A DNA stretch of 64,000 bases from Isochrysis galbana (GCA_018136815.1 CM030941.1:2540993-2604992); one strand, 5' to 3'; shown: positions 42,301 to 54,350, counted from the first letter of the stretch. The notes: generated by a model not told the origin, from the letters alone. Program-made: numbers and translations.

Positions 42301-45300
42301 CCCTCCGCATGATCGTTCACCTCCCCCCCCAACCTCACCACCTCTCCCGCCGCCACCATTGCCACCATCACCGGATCCTCCGCCAACGGGATTGCCATCG
42401 TCTCCGGCAACACCACAACCAATGCCACCGCCAAGGCTAGAGCCGCCGTCGCCTATACCGCCCCTATCAATACCGCCCTCGCCCTCACTGCCACCACCGC
42501 TGGTGCCAGAACCGCCGCCGCCCAAACCAGGTATGCCACCACCACCAGTGCCGCCGCCGCCGTCTTCTCCTTCACCGCCGACGCCTACACGCCCGCAACT
42601 GCCATCGCCGCTGTTGCCGCCGCCGCCAACTACGCCAGAGACGCCGCCACTTGTGCCGCCGAAGCCGATGCCGCCATTGCCCGCGCCGCCACCGCCGCCG
42701 CCTCTATCGCCTCCCACACCACCTCCGAGTCCGCTGCCGCCGCCGCCGCCGACTGTGCAAGAACCGTCACCAGCTGTGCCGCCTCCCACGCCGCCTCCAC
42801 GCCCGCCGCCACATTTCCCGCTATTGCCACAGTTGCCCACATTGGCACCGCCGGAACCACCTGCATCGCCTTCACAGCCGCCTCCACTGCCAGCTTTGCA
42901 GCCGCCCCCGAGTCCTCCAACCTTGCCTATGCCCCCATCCCCGGTGCCAAAGTTTCCATCGCCCATGCTACCACCATCACCTGAGCCTTCATCACCACGG
43001 CCCCCACCTCCACCGGTGCAAGAGCCGTCGCTACCACGGCCCCCACTCTCACCTCAACCCGAGAATCCAACACCACAGCGCTCGCCCACGCCCACGCCCG
43101 AGCCTACATCACCACCGCCTTCTTTGCCACCAGTGCCACAGCCGACGCCAACATCACCGCCGCCACTTTCTCCAGCGCCGTACCCGACGCTGCCAAGCCC
43201 AATGCCACAGCTAAGCCCGTCACTGCCGCCTTCTCCACCGCCTAGCATGCCGAAGGTTACTCTTGCACCTGACTTCTTGGAACCCCCCGATATTCCGCCC
43301 TCGCCGCTGCCGCCGGTTGCCGTCCCGCCCTCGCCACCACCGCGCCAAGTGCGCATGATTCTTGGTCTCACTATGGAAGGCGCCGTGGAGGACTACGGCG
43401 AGTCGGATATGGCCAACTGGGTTTCGCAGTACTTCATTGTCGACCTTGTCAACGTAAAGGTGACACTGCAAGCTGCGTCGGTGAGGATGGCGATCGAGCT
43501 TCTTGTGGAGGAGCTAGACATCCCGCGCATTCGGAGACTATGGGACGCACTCACCTTGGAAGACGCTTCGATTGCCTTAGGAGGGCAAGCTCTCGGTCTC
43601 TCCGACGTCGTTGTGCTGGAGGGTTTTGCTCCTCTTCCTCCCCCTCCACCACCGTCGCCACCGCTGCCGCCAAGAGTGCCGCCCTCGCCGCCGCCACCCT
43701 CCACACCGCCGATTCCACTCTCACCGTCGCCAGGTCCGCCCTGGCCTCTGCCGCCAGCCGCCTATGATGAGTGGGTGATTGAGGCAATGAACAGGATCAG
43801 CGGAATTTCATCCCTTCGTACTGGCCAGAACATAACTTTCGAGCTTATCGATGGTGTTACTCAAGGATTGAGCCAGGTACTTCAGGATGCCTCACTAGCT
43901 TACCCAGATGGTGAGGATCCCAACTCTATCGGTGCGGGTGAGGAGGTCCGCAAAACTATCGATCTTGTTGTAGATGCGCTCCTCAATCACGCAGGCAGCC
44001 TCGGATCCACCACTATCACGAGTCCAGCACTGAACATCTCGGTGCAACGCGTTGAGAGCTCATCCCTATCGTTCGGCTCGAGCGGGGCCAGAAACGCCAC
44101 CATTCAGTTACCCAACGGCCTGACGTCCGCTCTCAATGCCGGCGTTCCGATGACGGTAGCCATGTGGACTACGGGGCAAAACGTGCATGGCAGTGCGCCC
44201 GGCCAGTCGAATGCCCTCATAGGCCCGACCACATCCTTCAACTTGTACGTCAATAACTCAAAGGTGACGGAATTACGAGAACCGATTCTATTGGCCCTGC
44301 CCGTGAGCTCCCTAGAGGATACGGCCCAGAATTGTGTAGGACAGCCCTCCTCACGTGACATCTTCGAGACGATGCGAGATGGGGCTTCGCGTTGCGAAAG
44401 CGCCCTTGAGTGTCGGTATTGGGACCAGGATGCCCATGTTTGGAGCTCAGACGGCTGCGAAACGGTGCCTCTCAACGGGGTTGATGGCGCCCTTGGCTGC
44501 TCGTGCCGCACCCTCGGAGATTTTATCTCTATCAAAGTACCTGTCGCAATTGACGATGCTGCTGTCCAAATCTTGTCCCTTGACCCTGCGCAACGCGCTG
44601 CAATCCATTGTCGTTGTTCTAGACAGGTAGAGGTCGTCCTCTTCAAAACAGGGAACGACACGGGCACTCGTCACTTCAACCTCACTGTCACAAAACCACG
44701 CCCGGGCGGTGGTTATCCCAACTATTCAATCTGGTCGGCCAAACTGGTCCACGGCTATTTTCCCTCGCTGATATCACTACTTCGGCGCGAGGGCCCAATG
44801 CATGTTGGAATACCCGTCATGCTAAGTGCTAGATCACTAGCGGAGAGGTCCGATAACGGCCGATACCGGGGAGACATCATGGTGAACGTGTCAACCGACG
44901 CAGCTCAAGAGTGCCGTCAGATTCTCGTGGAAGTTGAAGCCTCTGTGCTCGCGATGACTTCGGCGGAGCAAACGGTCTGGGGTTGGGTGCCTCGTGGCCA
45001 GCCGTGCTCCGCTGCGGGCCCAGCAGCGGAGGGCATCTCATCCGAGTGGACTGTAGGCATGAGCATTGGTGATGAAATAAGCGTCGCCTTCACTGCTTGT
45101 GATGAGGAGGGTTTCGCCGTTGATCATGCTCTCCCCACAAGCCGGCGGGCGCTTCCTGACCCGCGCTCTTTCTCCGCTGCGCTGATCGAGCAGACATCTG
45201 GAGAGCGACTTCCCGCCAATGTCGTCAGCCACGGAGGCGGCCGCTATGCCGCGATTATCAAGGCGACAACCTTGGGAAGGCTGAGCTTGGAGCTCCGCCT

Positions 45301-48300
45301 GGGTATGGAGAGCGGCCTGGGCGCGCGTCAAATAGGTGGATGGCCGAGTGGCGCTGATGCCACGCCGCTGCTCGGCGCTCTGGAGTTCGAAGTCGGCTGT
45401 CCCGAAGGACTCGTGGCGCAAGCTGGCACGAACATCTGCACTTGCAAGCAAGGCCATGAGCCTGATGGAACTGACCGTCTCTTCGACCTTGTGCCGCGAG
45501 CGTGCAAGCCGTGCTCTCAAGGATATTTCAAGAAGGCGAGCGGTTCCAGTGAGTGCACGCCATGCCCTGCCGGAAGCTTCCAGCCTGACGCAGGTGCAAC
45601 GTCGTGCCTGCCTTGCTCTCCCGGCACTTTTCAAGACCTTGCAGGGCAGAGGCGGTGCAACTTGTGCCCGACACGCACAACGTCGGTGGCGCCATTCAAC
45701 GACTGCACCGAGTGCGCCTCCGGTTCGGTTCGTGATTCGTCCAACGTCATGGCCAGCGAAGCTACATGTCGACCCTGCCCTCCACTTGCCACTTGTCCTA
45801 TCAATTCGACGACGATGCCTGCGATGCAGCTCAAGTTCGGGACATGGCGATTGTCTCCCTTGTCCCACATGCTTGATCATTGCGAGCAGGCCGGAGACGT
45901 CAGCCCATGCATAGGTGGCGGCGACGCCGGCGCCGATGGTGCGGGCTACTGCCGCACTGGCCACTCAGGTTTCCGGTGCGAAGTGTGCTCCGAGGGGTAT
46001 TACTTTTCTGCGGGATATGCAAGGTGCAGGCAATGCCACTCAATCGCCGGCTACGCCTTCATGTACCTTGCACTTCTTGGTGGCCCGCTGCTTGCTGTCG
46101 CTTTCCTTCGGCTCCTTCGGCGTCGCAACGTCTCTGACCGGCTCAACGCGGCGCTTCGGTTGGTGCAGCAGGCTACGCAAGGATCGAGTCTCTTGGTGAA
46201 AGTCCGCATCTTGATCGGCTTTGCTCAAGTTGCTGGCGCCGCGTCCACCTATTCGATCGATGTTCCTAGCGCACTCCGTACGCTCCTCCTTGTGCTTAGC
46301 TGGTTCGAGCTTGACATATGGGGCGAGCCGTTCATGGCTCACGCCTGTGCGGGTGGCTACATGAACTACATGCTCCTCACGGCCGGCTTCCCGCTGGTTG
46401 TCATTGTCATCATCTTCGTCATCTGTGCTACCAAGAGTCTTCGTGCACATCAATGTTCGGTAGCCCGGTGCCCTTGGGGGAAGATCAAGCAAGCTAGCAG
46501 CGAGGGTGCCCTCGCCGCATTGAAGCCTTCATTGGCTGTTGTCCTCATTCTTTGCCCTACAGTCTCCGCTGCGGCATTCGGCGCGCTTCACTGTAGGCAA
46601 GTCGTTGCCTCGTCGGATCCTCTAGAATACCGCACTTTCTTGTGGTCCAGCCCCGATGTGGAATGCGACTCGCCGGAAGCTACTCACCTGAGGTGGGTGG
46701 CGGTGATTATATTGGCCATCTGGCCTGCTGGTTCAGCTGTTGCCCTGACCGTCTTGCTGGTCTGCATTCGTGGAGCTATCAAACGGCGCACACCTAGCAT
46801 GCTCTCTACGGCGTCCAAGACTTTTTGGGCTGAGTACCGCACAGGCCAGTACTGGTGGGGCATTGTGGAGCATCTCCGCCGTATCGCGCTCACTGGCGTC
46901 CTCCTCCTGATTCCTGAGGCTGCCGGCTTCATCCGATTGATTGTCGCGCTCCTTGTCAGTCTGGGTTGCATGCTACTACAGATGATACTGAAGCCGCACC
47001 TACGCCGAGACGTGGCTGCGTTGTCCATGGCGGAGCAGGTGGTTTGCTTTGTCCTCATTCTAGGCTACTCGTTCATCTACATGTACCAACGCTTCGCCGT
47101 ATTTTTGCCAGTTGACAACCGGTTCAACGCTGTTTCGCTAGTCCTCGCCTTCAACTCTGCGGACGAAATCGCGCTTATGATTGTTATCATCGTCATGGTG
47201 CTCGCGTCGATCGTCGGCCTTGCTGCTCTACGCCAATGGATCCTCGGGACTCAAAATCGCGATTTCGTCTTGAAGGACACCATGCTACCCCCCGTGCTCA
47301 CCATAAGTCAAGGGCATCGCTACCACCTCTTCTTATCCCATGTCTGGAGTACTGGCCAAGACCAAGTTGCCGCGATCAAGCGGCAACTGCAGCTTCATCT
47401 GCCTGGAGTGCAAATCTTCCTCGACGTGGACGACCTGAAGGACATCGGGGCACTTGAGCAGCACGTGCAAGAGACGAGCGTGGTGCTGATCTTTCTATCG
47501 CGCGGCTACTTCACATCCACCAATTGCTTGCGAGAACTGACTGCGACTGTCGAGATGAAGAAACCGGTGGTTCTTGTCCTGGAAGCAGATGTGACGAAGG
47601 GCGGCTATGCAAACTTGCAGCAGGCTATAGACGATTGCCCTCCGGAATACCGCGAGTACGTATTCATGAACTCCAACGGCACCCGCCGAGAGGCGTTGAC
47701 ATGGCATCGGGTGAAGGAGTTCCAGCTTTGTGCTCTGAAGCTCATCGCTGGCAGTATGCTCAGCTACACCCCACGGTACCTTCAAGACGGCACGGGGCAG
47801 CTTGTGAAGAGTCCGCCCGAGGTGGCCGCGCCGACATCAGAGCAATTGGCCCGAACAACTGCGTCGTCACGACGTGTGGAGCTTTGCCTCACTGGGGAGG
47901 TAAGCTTTGCCAAGCTCTCCTTCGTGGGCTCGCCGCCGGTGCTCTACGTCTCCTCCCACAACCCGGGCGCCGAATCAACGGCGCGAGAGCTGTCCGACAA
48001 GTGCAGGCCATCCCAGAGGCCGCTCGTGAGCACTATTGCGCCGGCGGCTTTTCGCCGAACGCTTGCTCTGATGAACGGCGCTAGCTCAAGCGGATCGCCC
48101 GTGAAACGGGTCAGCTCGAGACACATACTCTTGCTCTACCTGAACTCAATTACCTGGACGGGAGACGCTGGCGCCCGTCTTGCGGAAGAAGTCCGCGCGG
48201 CTCAAGAGTGTGGGATGCGCATCGTAATGTTGCACGAGAACGATCCGGAACGCGATGGATGTGCGTTTGCTCGCTTCTTCCAAACCACTCCTGACGACCT

Positions 48301-51300
48301 CATCAACGGTGGGCTCTACGACGCCCTCGCACTGGCAATGCATGCCGGTGACTATCGGCATGTCAGCCTTCTCATCGTTGCGCAAGCTCTGGGAGCCCAG
48401 ACCGCCTTTTCGCGCTCCAAACTCAGCCCAAAGTGCCTCTTCATGCACGCTTGTAGTAAACTACGAGGCAGTGACGGCAGTGCGCGCGCTTCGGCTGAGA
48501 TGCAACCAAGGTGCATCAGCGAGACTGGTGCTCGTAGCAGCGGTAGTGGCAGCGGCTCCTCGTCGTCACTGAAGAAGTCACGCGGACGTTCCGCACTGCG
48601 GAGCCTCGTCTTTGGTTCGGCCGCCTTTCAGACGGCCGCCTTCTGGAATGGGGTTTATCCCTTCTCAGCCTCAGCGGACCAGCAACGACCCATTCGGTCC
48701 TTGTTGCTTCTCCCTGGTCCTCCAAGCGTCATGCCATCGTTCGAGCGCGTGCTTCACCCGCGTACACGCCGTGCTCTCGAATTCCTCACCGTCCAGCAGC
48801 CTGACACATATCACCGTGACGATACCATTTCGTTCGTCAATGTGGATCCGATACGCCAGACTGCCGTAAGCTGCGAGTGTACTAGGCAAGTTCAGGTATC
48901 GCTGCACAAGACGGAGGCCGGGGTGCTCTCTCAGGATCTTGACCTTGTCGTTGCTCAAGATCCACGCGGCCCGCTGTACCGGAATTGGACAGTCATTGAC
49001 GTTACGAATGTGGTGCCCCGACCCGTGCAGCTGGTCTCCTTCGGATCTCGCGCAGGAGCTGTGACGGGTGCCGGCGTGCAGATGCGATTCGCCGCCTACT
49101 CGATCTCTGAGGTTGGGTTGGAAGCTGGCTACGGCGCCAGTGTCCAAGTGAATATTTCTCAGGCCGGGGGCGGTGATGACGTCGATGTGCCGTTCGACAT
49201 CGCGGTGGAGGTGCTGGCGACCGCTGTCGCGAACCAAACCGTTTGGGGTAACATACCTGCAATGAGCTGGTGCAACGAAACCAAGCTCGACTCAAACTCG
49301 TCCTTGTTGCCGTCTCGGCCAGCGGAGGCCATGATGCCTATTGTCTTCGGGGTGAAGACAGAGATACCATTTACTGCCTGCGACATTGAGGGTCTTCCGC
49401 TTCTTCACTCAAACCCCATCACACGGGTGGAGCTGTCCGATCCTCGGAGCTTCACTGCGGCGCTACGCGAGCTTTCCATGAGTGATAGCACCGTGATACG
49501 TGCTACCGGCGATTCATTGCAAGGCGATTCATTGCAAGTGCTGGTAGACTCCCCCACGAGCGGGAGGTACGTAGCGACCGTCCAGCCCGAGCGACTGGGC
49601 ATATATTCCCTCGAGCTCTCCTTGGGCTTGGAAGGCGAGGACCGTGAGAGCGCCACGCCCGCCCTGGGAGCGCTTCGATTGGAAATCGTGTGTCCCGATG
49701 GCCTAGTCCCTGATCCAATTATGCGAATCTGCTCCTGCGATAAGGGCTTCGAGCCCTCGGATGAGCGGCCCGACACCGTCTGCAAGCCTTGCCACCCGGG
49801 CCATTACAAGCCCAACATCGGCGCTGACCAGTGTGCACCTTGCCCTGCGGGGCAGGTGCAACCGCAGATGGCGAGTGTGACGTGTGAAACCTGTCTACCC
49901 GGTACATTCCAACACGTGGAGGGCAGCACCTCGTGCGAGCGGTGCGCGGAGGGGACCAACTCCACATATCCATACGAAAGTTGCGAAATCTGCGAGGCTG
50001 GGCACTTCCGGCTCTCCGAGACTATGGATGCGAGCACGGAAACATGCCGCCCCTGCATCGCCGGCGCTAGTTGCCCTTTCGGATCCACAACGCTGCCCAC
50101 GATCTATCTCGAGCCGGGCACGTGGCGTCTCGGCGAGAGATCTCGCTTCATTCAGCTTTGCGTAGAGGGGGGCAATGGCACCACCCCGTGTTTGGGCGGC
50201 CGAGAGATCGGAAACTCTGGCGATGGCTATTGTGCACCGGGACATACCGGGCCAATGTGCGAGATATGTGTCGAAAGCGGCTACTACTTCTCATGGGCGG
50301 ATGCCCAATGCGCGAAATGTCCCTCTCCCGCCCGCTTTGTGCTCATTTATGAGCTCGTCATCGGCATCCCGCTTTTGATCGCCGCAGCGATCTACGTCGC
50401 ACACGGCCGCTCGGCCCGCGTGAGGGCTGCGTCTACACGTGCGGCTGCGATTATTGACGCGCTCAACATCGAGGGCAAACTGAAGGCTTTCATTGGATTT
50501 GTCCAGGTTGTCGCGGTCATTGGACCAGTATATTCAATTGAAATGCCCAACCTCTACCGGGCAGTGCTGCGAGCTCTAGAGGTCGTCTACATTGACATTT
50601 TTGGCGACTTATTCATTCCGACCGAATGCATCGGCGGCTATCAGCGATTTCTCATCGTCAAGGCTACTTTTCCTATAATCCTGATCGCGGTCGCCGCCAC
50701 GCTGCGCGGGCTTTTGTGGCTTCGCCAAAAATGGCGCTTGCGTGATGACTCACCATCTACCGATGAAGGTGGCCGTCGCACTATGCTCAAGTGTGTATCC
50801 GCAACAGGCATCGGCTTGCTCCCATTGATACTGTGGATGGGCATTTTTTTTTGCGTGACCGTCTCTGCCTCGATTTTTCGCGCACTCCATTGCGTCCGTT
50901 TCGTCTACGACTCAGAGAAAGGGCAGTATCGCGAATTTATCTCTGAAAGCCTAGACATTGAATGCCCAACTTCGGGCCATCCAGCGTCCAAGGGCTTCTA
51001 TCAACTCCGAGCTGTCGCCGTTTTCCTGGTCGGGGTGTGGCCTGTGGGCTGCCTCCTCGGCCTCGCGCTCCTTCTCTGGGCCGTCCGCAAACAAGTACTC
51101 TCTAGGCGGCCAAGCAAACTCTCGCATGCCGCGCGCGTTTTAACACGTGACTACAAACCTGCGTTCTTCTGGTGGGATTTCGTTGAGTTGGTCCGCAAAC
51201 TATTCTTAACTGGGTTCGTGCTCATTGTACCGGAGAGCGCCGCTTTCCTGCGCCTCGTCCTCGCGCTCCTCTTCAGCGTCTTGTTCTTGATAGGTCAGAC

Positions 51301-53356
51301 GATGCTCGCTCCATTCAAGGACCGCGACCAACAAGTGTTCTCCTTGGGATTGCAATCGGTGGTGATTGTCCTTTTCCTTGGCTCTACCTATATGTACGCC
51401 TACGAGCAATTCGACGTTGCCATCGCCAACGGAGGCGCCGCGGTCGCTTGGCAGGAGGGGCGGCTCTCACCTCTAGCTGACGTGTTCGTGTTCCAGTCGC
51501 TCGATGATCTTGCGCTTATCTGCTTGGTCGGCATGTGCGTTCTCGCTGGTGCCCTTGTTTTACTGGCGATACACGCGGCTTTTGTGGAGGGCAACGCGGA
51601 GGTGCTCAAGCTGAAGAGAACGCGGGCGCCGCCTGTCATCACCATTCGGCAAGAGCATCAGTACCACCTATTCCTCAGCCACGTGTGGAGCACCGGGCAA
51701 GACCAGGTTGCTGTTATAAAGCGTCAGCTACTGCGGATGGTTCATGGCATGAAGATCTTCTTGGACGTGGACGACCTTCAGGACATCGGCGCACTCGAAG
51801 CCTATATTGATGAAACAATGGTGGTGCTCGTGTTTCTTTCGCGAGGCTATTTCACGTCTCGCAACTGCCTGCGAGAGGCGCGCGCATCCATGCAACGGAA
51901 TAAGCCTATCCTTCTCGTACATGAGACCGACGCCAGCAAAGGCGGTTTCACGCTCGAGGAGGCGCGAGCAGAGTGCCCCGAAGACCTGCGTGACTTCATG
52001 TTTGGCCCAGTTGGCTACGAACGCCCAATCATACCTTGGCATCGCATCACGGTGTTTCAGTTATGCACACTCAAGGAGATCGCGCGGAATGTCCTGCGGC
52101 AAACACCGCTCTATTCCTCCAAGCCTATGTTGGGCGTCTATTTGGACCGCGACGTCAACGTTGATCAGCTCAAGATGAGCAAGCCGGTGGCCATCTACGC
52201 TTCACCGAACAATCCTGGCAGCGAAATGGTCGCCAAGGAGCTGGCCGCCTTCTTTCCGGAGACCGAAATCTGTGTCGTGCAGGCCCCACTCGAGGGTATG
52301 TTGCACCTTGGCAGTGCCAGCGATGATTTGCAGAGCATCGACATCGACTTGGCCCATGATGCGGCTATTCCGGCTGAGCCAGGCGCATCAACTCAAGGAG
52401 CGGAAGACATGCGCGGTCCTAGCTCATCAGATGCGTCTAGCGCAAGGTCGGCACGACGTGTGCGACGGCCTATGGACGATCTCCGCAAGCGGAAGCAGAT
52501 CTTCCTCTTGTATCTGAACCGGCACACATTTGTAGGCCATGCAGGCGAAAGCCTCGCGCGAGAGGTGTCACATGCGCTCAACAACAACTTGAACATAGTC
52601 ATGCTGCACGAGAACGACCGCCGACGAGCTGGTTGTGAATTTGGCCACTTCTTCAAGACGACACCCCGAGAGCTCATCGACTTGGGCTTGTATGGGCCCA
52701 TCGCGCTTGCCATGTACCCGATGCCCCACCGCGAAGTGAGCCTAACACTCGTCGCGCAGACTCTTGGCGGTGTAAAAAAGTCGCGTGCGGCGGCCGTCCA
52801 AGGGTCCACTCCGCGGAAATACGCTCTCGAGCAACAAACGCAGCAAAGTTGGCTGAAGCGCCAAACAAACTCGCTTGGCCGCGGGCTAAGCATTGTTCCT
52901 GCAGACCCACCGCCGCCACCGAAAGAGCCCAAAATCCCTCCGCGGCGCTCAACATATGCACCGCCCCGAGCGCCCAAGGGCCCGCTGCCGACTCTGAGCG
53001 AGAGAAAGCTGTCAAAACAGCCCATGAGTAGTCGGATGTCTGCACCACGGATGTCCGCGCCGCGTGCAGTCTCCATCGCGTCTTCGGCCGTGAGCTGGAT
53101 GGCCGACTATGACGATTGGGATTGGGAGTCGGCGTACGACGATGATTCCATTTCCACCCTTCGTGACGAAGAAGGCCGGCCCTCAAGCGGGCCCTCGGGT
53201 TGGCGGACCTCAGCGCCGCGCCATCCATCGAGACTAGCGCCACCATATGCAACGCCTCTTTCCCCGATCCAATCCCCTGGAGGCGGTGGCCCGAGGGTCA
53301 CGTCATATGATGGAGATGAGGAGGGTGGCGGCCGGTGGTCACGCGCATCGGTGTAA
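36365..53356 (+). CDS. giant receptor-like protein: propeller, Pro-rich stalk, GPS, membrane bundle, TIR (doubled)
   Basis: I treat 36365-53356 as one gene of about 5,660 residues. The frame is open 36365-39540, is carried by other frames to about 40480, and is open again from 40481 to the TAA at 53354. Three poly-C runs (39531, 40130, 40471) are each one C short relative to in-frame sister copies, and the three shifts sum to zero. Order: hydrophobic leader (IFGIFTFLSLLAKTVATA); seven propeller repeats; Pro-rich stalk; SEA-like domain (43342-43640); GAIN/GPS (to 44530); beta-rich ectodomain; Cys-rich region; about eight membrane segments; TIR; second conserved domain. The ectodomain-to-TIR block then repeats (48796-52770), followed by a Ser/Pro/acidic tail. 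It is probably a cell-surface adhesion or recognition receptor with cytoplasmic TIR signalling; that is inference from domains. No introns are needed in 17 kb. Alternative: two or three adjacent genes. Confidence 0.75.
36671..37820 (+). other. seven-repeat beta-propeller-like domain
   Basis: Seven units each combine a strand like VSLSADGAVVAI with a later YEWNGATWLQRG-like strand. Copies begin at SMALSSNGQ, ITMSADGSV, LALNAQGSV, VSLSADGAV, VALSEDGSV, IALSGDGTV and VALSADGLT. This resembles FG-GAP/WD-like extracellular propeller repeats found in many algal surface proteins. Seven units would close one propeller. The likely role is ligand or carbohydrate contact outside the cell. Confidence 0.65.
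37921..43340 (+). repeat. hydroxyproline-rich stalk, tandem repeats
   Basis: About 1,800 codons dominated by Pro with Ser, Thr, Ala, Leu and Asp (LPPPDAPPPAPPPPTPPPP-type units). From about 39150 to 40600 a larger block recurs three times, marked by CCCCCTTTTGTCCCGCCTCC near 39178, 39650 and 40249. Plant and algal proteins of this type are Pro-hydroxylated and arabinosylated to form rigid rods. The opposite strand therefore shows long Gly/Val/Ala frames, which are shadows. Confidence 0.85.
39531..40480 (+). other. three compensating poly-C frame breaks
   Basis: The unit CACCGA-Cn-GCCATCGCC has ten C near 39401 and 40001 (in frame) but nine at 39531-39539 and 40130-40138. A sister unit ACCG-Cn-GCC has eleven C near 39870 but ten at 40470-40479. 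Each deficit shifts the Pro-rich frame by one, and the third restores it. All lie in homopolymers within near-identical repeats. Confidence 0.8.
43342..44530 (+). other. SEA-like domain and GAIN/GPS-like domain
   Basis: Between two Pro-rich spacers lies an alpha/beta segment of about 95 residues (MILGLTMEGAVEDY to VVLEGFAPL), resembling ferredoxin-fold SEA domains. After the second spacer a helical and beta region leads to a GPS-type motif at 44411-44530: CRYWDQDAHVW, then GCETV, then CSCRTLGDF. The usual cleavage triplet HL-T/S reads RTLG here, so self-cleavage is doubtful. Confidence 0.6.
44531..48405 (+). other. receptor module A (ectodomain, Cys-rich, membrane bundle, TIR, C domain)
   Basis: The ectodomain (44531-45400) has several Asn-glycosylation sites. 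The Cys-rich region (45400-46040) has TNFR/ephrin-receptor-like CPAGSFQPDAGATSC and CSPGTFQD repeats. About eight hydrophobic segments span 46042-47270, including YMYLALLGG-type and IALTGVLLLIPEAAG stretches. TIR (47317-47760) starts YHLFLSHVWSTGQDQ and has FLDVDDL and SRGYFTSTNCLREL; the Glu of CLREL (codon 47534) is at the position of the catalytic Glu of TIR NADases. A further domain (47935-48405) contains ILLLYLNSITW and IVMLHENDPERDGC. Confidence 0.75.
48796..52770 (+). other. receptor module B, duplicate of module A without stalk or GPS
   Basis: Repeats module A in order. The ectodomain starts at CECTRQVQVSLHKTEAG (module A: CRCSRQVEVVLFKTGND). Then come a Cys-rich region (49690-50330), about eight membrane segments (50335-51590), and TIR (51655-52090) with the identical YHLFLSHVWSTGQDQVA and the Glu of CLREA retained (codon 51875). 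The last part is the C domain (52180-52770) with IFLLYLNRHTF and IVMLHENDRRRAGC. The linker 48406-48795 is Ser-rich and basic, with only a weakly hydrophobic stretch. Confidence 0.75.
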
Positions 53357-53477
53357 GGATTCTAGTCTGCTCAATCCTCTCCATACCAAGCGATGCAAAG
53401 AACGTCTTGGGGCTAGTTGCACTTGCGTGCGGATGACAAGCATCAATATATAAATGTGTGCACTCATAAATGCTCCG
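53357..53477. other. 3' flank of the giant gene
   Basis: Short A+T-rich stretch after the stop. No AATAAA-type signal is evident. Confidence 0.3.
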
Positions 53478-53945
53478 TCAGGTATCAGGTCGTCAGGTTT
53501 CGGCTGCCTTAGCCTGATATCAGGTCCTATTCTCAGCCTAATATCAGGTTGTTACGCGATATTATAAGTATAGTCATAAAATATCAAAAGAATAGCTTAC
53601 TTATATACTTCTGCATTGCTGATCATTGATTATTAATTACCCTCAGACGCTAATCTAGCTTCTGTGTTTGGTCGCCATGGACGGGGGGGGGGGGGGGGCG
53701 CCCCTCCTCACTGTCTTGACTCGCCCCTCAAGCCCTCATGAGGGGCGAGAACCACCCATCCCCCCTTTCCCACGCTGTTTTTCGCGCCAAGTGCACGACT
53801 ACTACTACGAGAGAATTCAATTGTCAATTATATTTATAGTCGCCTGACCTCGTCATGACCTTATATCAAGCCATCAGGTCATCAGGTCTAGAGGACCTAA
53901 TATCAGCTGATATCAGGAGCTAATAGCAGGCCCTAATGGAGCATC
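53478..53945. mobile_element. putative non-autonomous hAT-like (MITE) element
   Basis: Both ends (53478-53560 and 53850-53945) carry clustered variants of the palindrome CCTGATATCAGG and of CCTAATATCAGG. The same cluster lies at 55620-55670 beside the hAT transposase remnant. The centre contains a 16-base G run (53683-53698) and a hairpin with arms TCGCCCCTCA/TGAGGGGCGA (about 53723-53752). No ORF. Exact termini and target duplications could not be fixed. Confidence 0.4.
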
Positions 53946-54180
53946 TATGTAGTACACTTGCACCTTTTGGCAGCTTCTTGGAAGTGTTGACTCTTTGAGG
54001 TTTGGCAAGGTTTGGTTGGGTAGTTGCGTCATTGTGATCTTTGGAAAATATTTAATTTTTAACAAATTTTATTTTTTTGGTCGCGGCGCGGCAAAGATCG
54101 GGTCCTCATCGCTCCAACCGTCCTCGGGCTCGTCGTACGTGTCCGCCCACTGCACCTCCGTGATGTTCCTCTTGCCTGCC

Positions 54181-54350
54181 CAAGACCAAAAGCGTTCAAT
54201 TATCCCCATCCCTGCTAGCACCTTCCGTTGTCACCTGGAGGTTACATGACTCAACTGGCCACCTTTCACACGTATGTCGAAACACACACGTGGTCCATTG
54301 ACTCGATGTGGGGCAGGGTCGATATCTGATTGGAACTCACGATGTCCCCT
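54181..54350 (+). repeat. diverged relic of the 174-bp terminal repeat
   Basis: Starts AAGACCAAAAGCGTTCAATT and follows the terminal inverted repeat of the element at 60866-63997 for about 165 bases, with many substitutions. It is an older trace of the same family. Confidence 0.75.
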
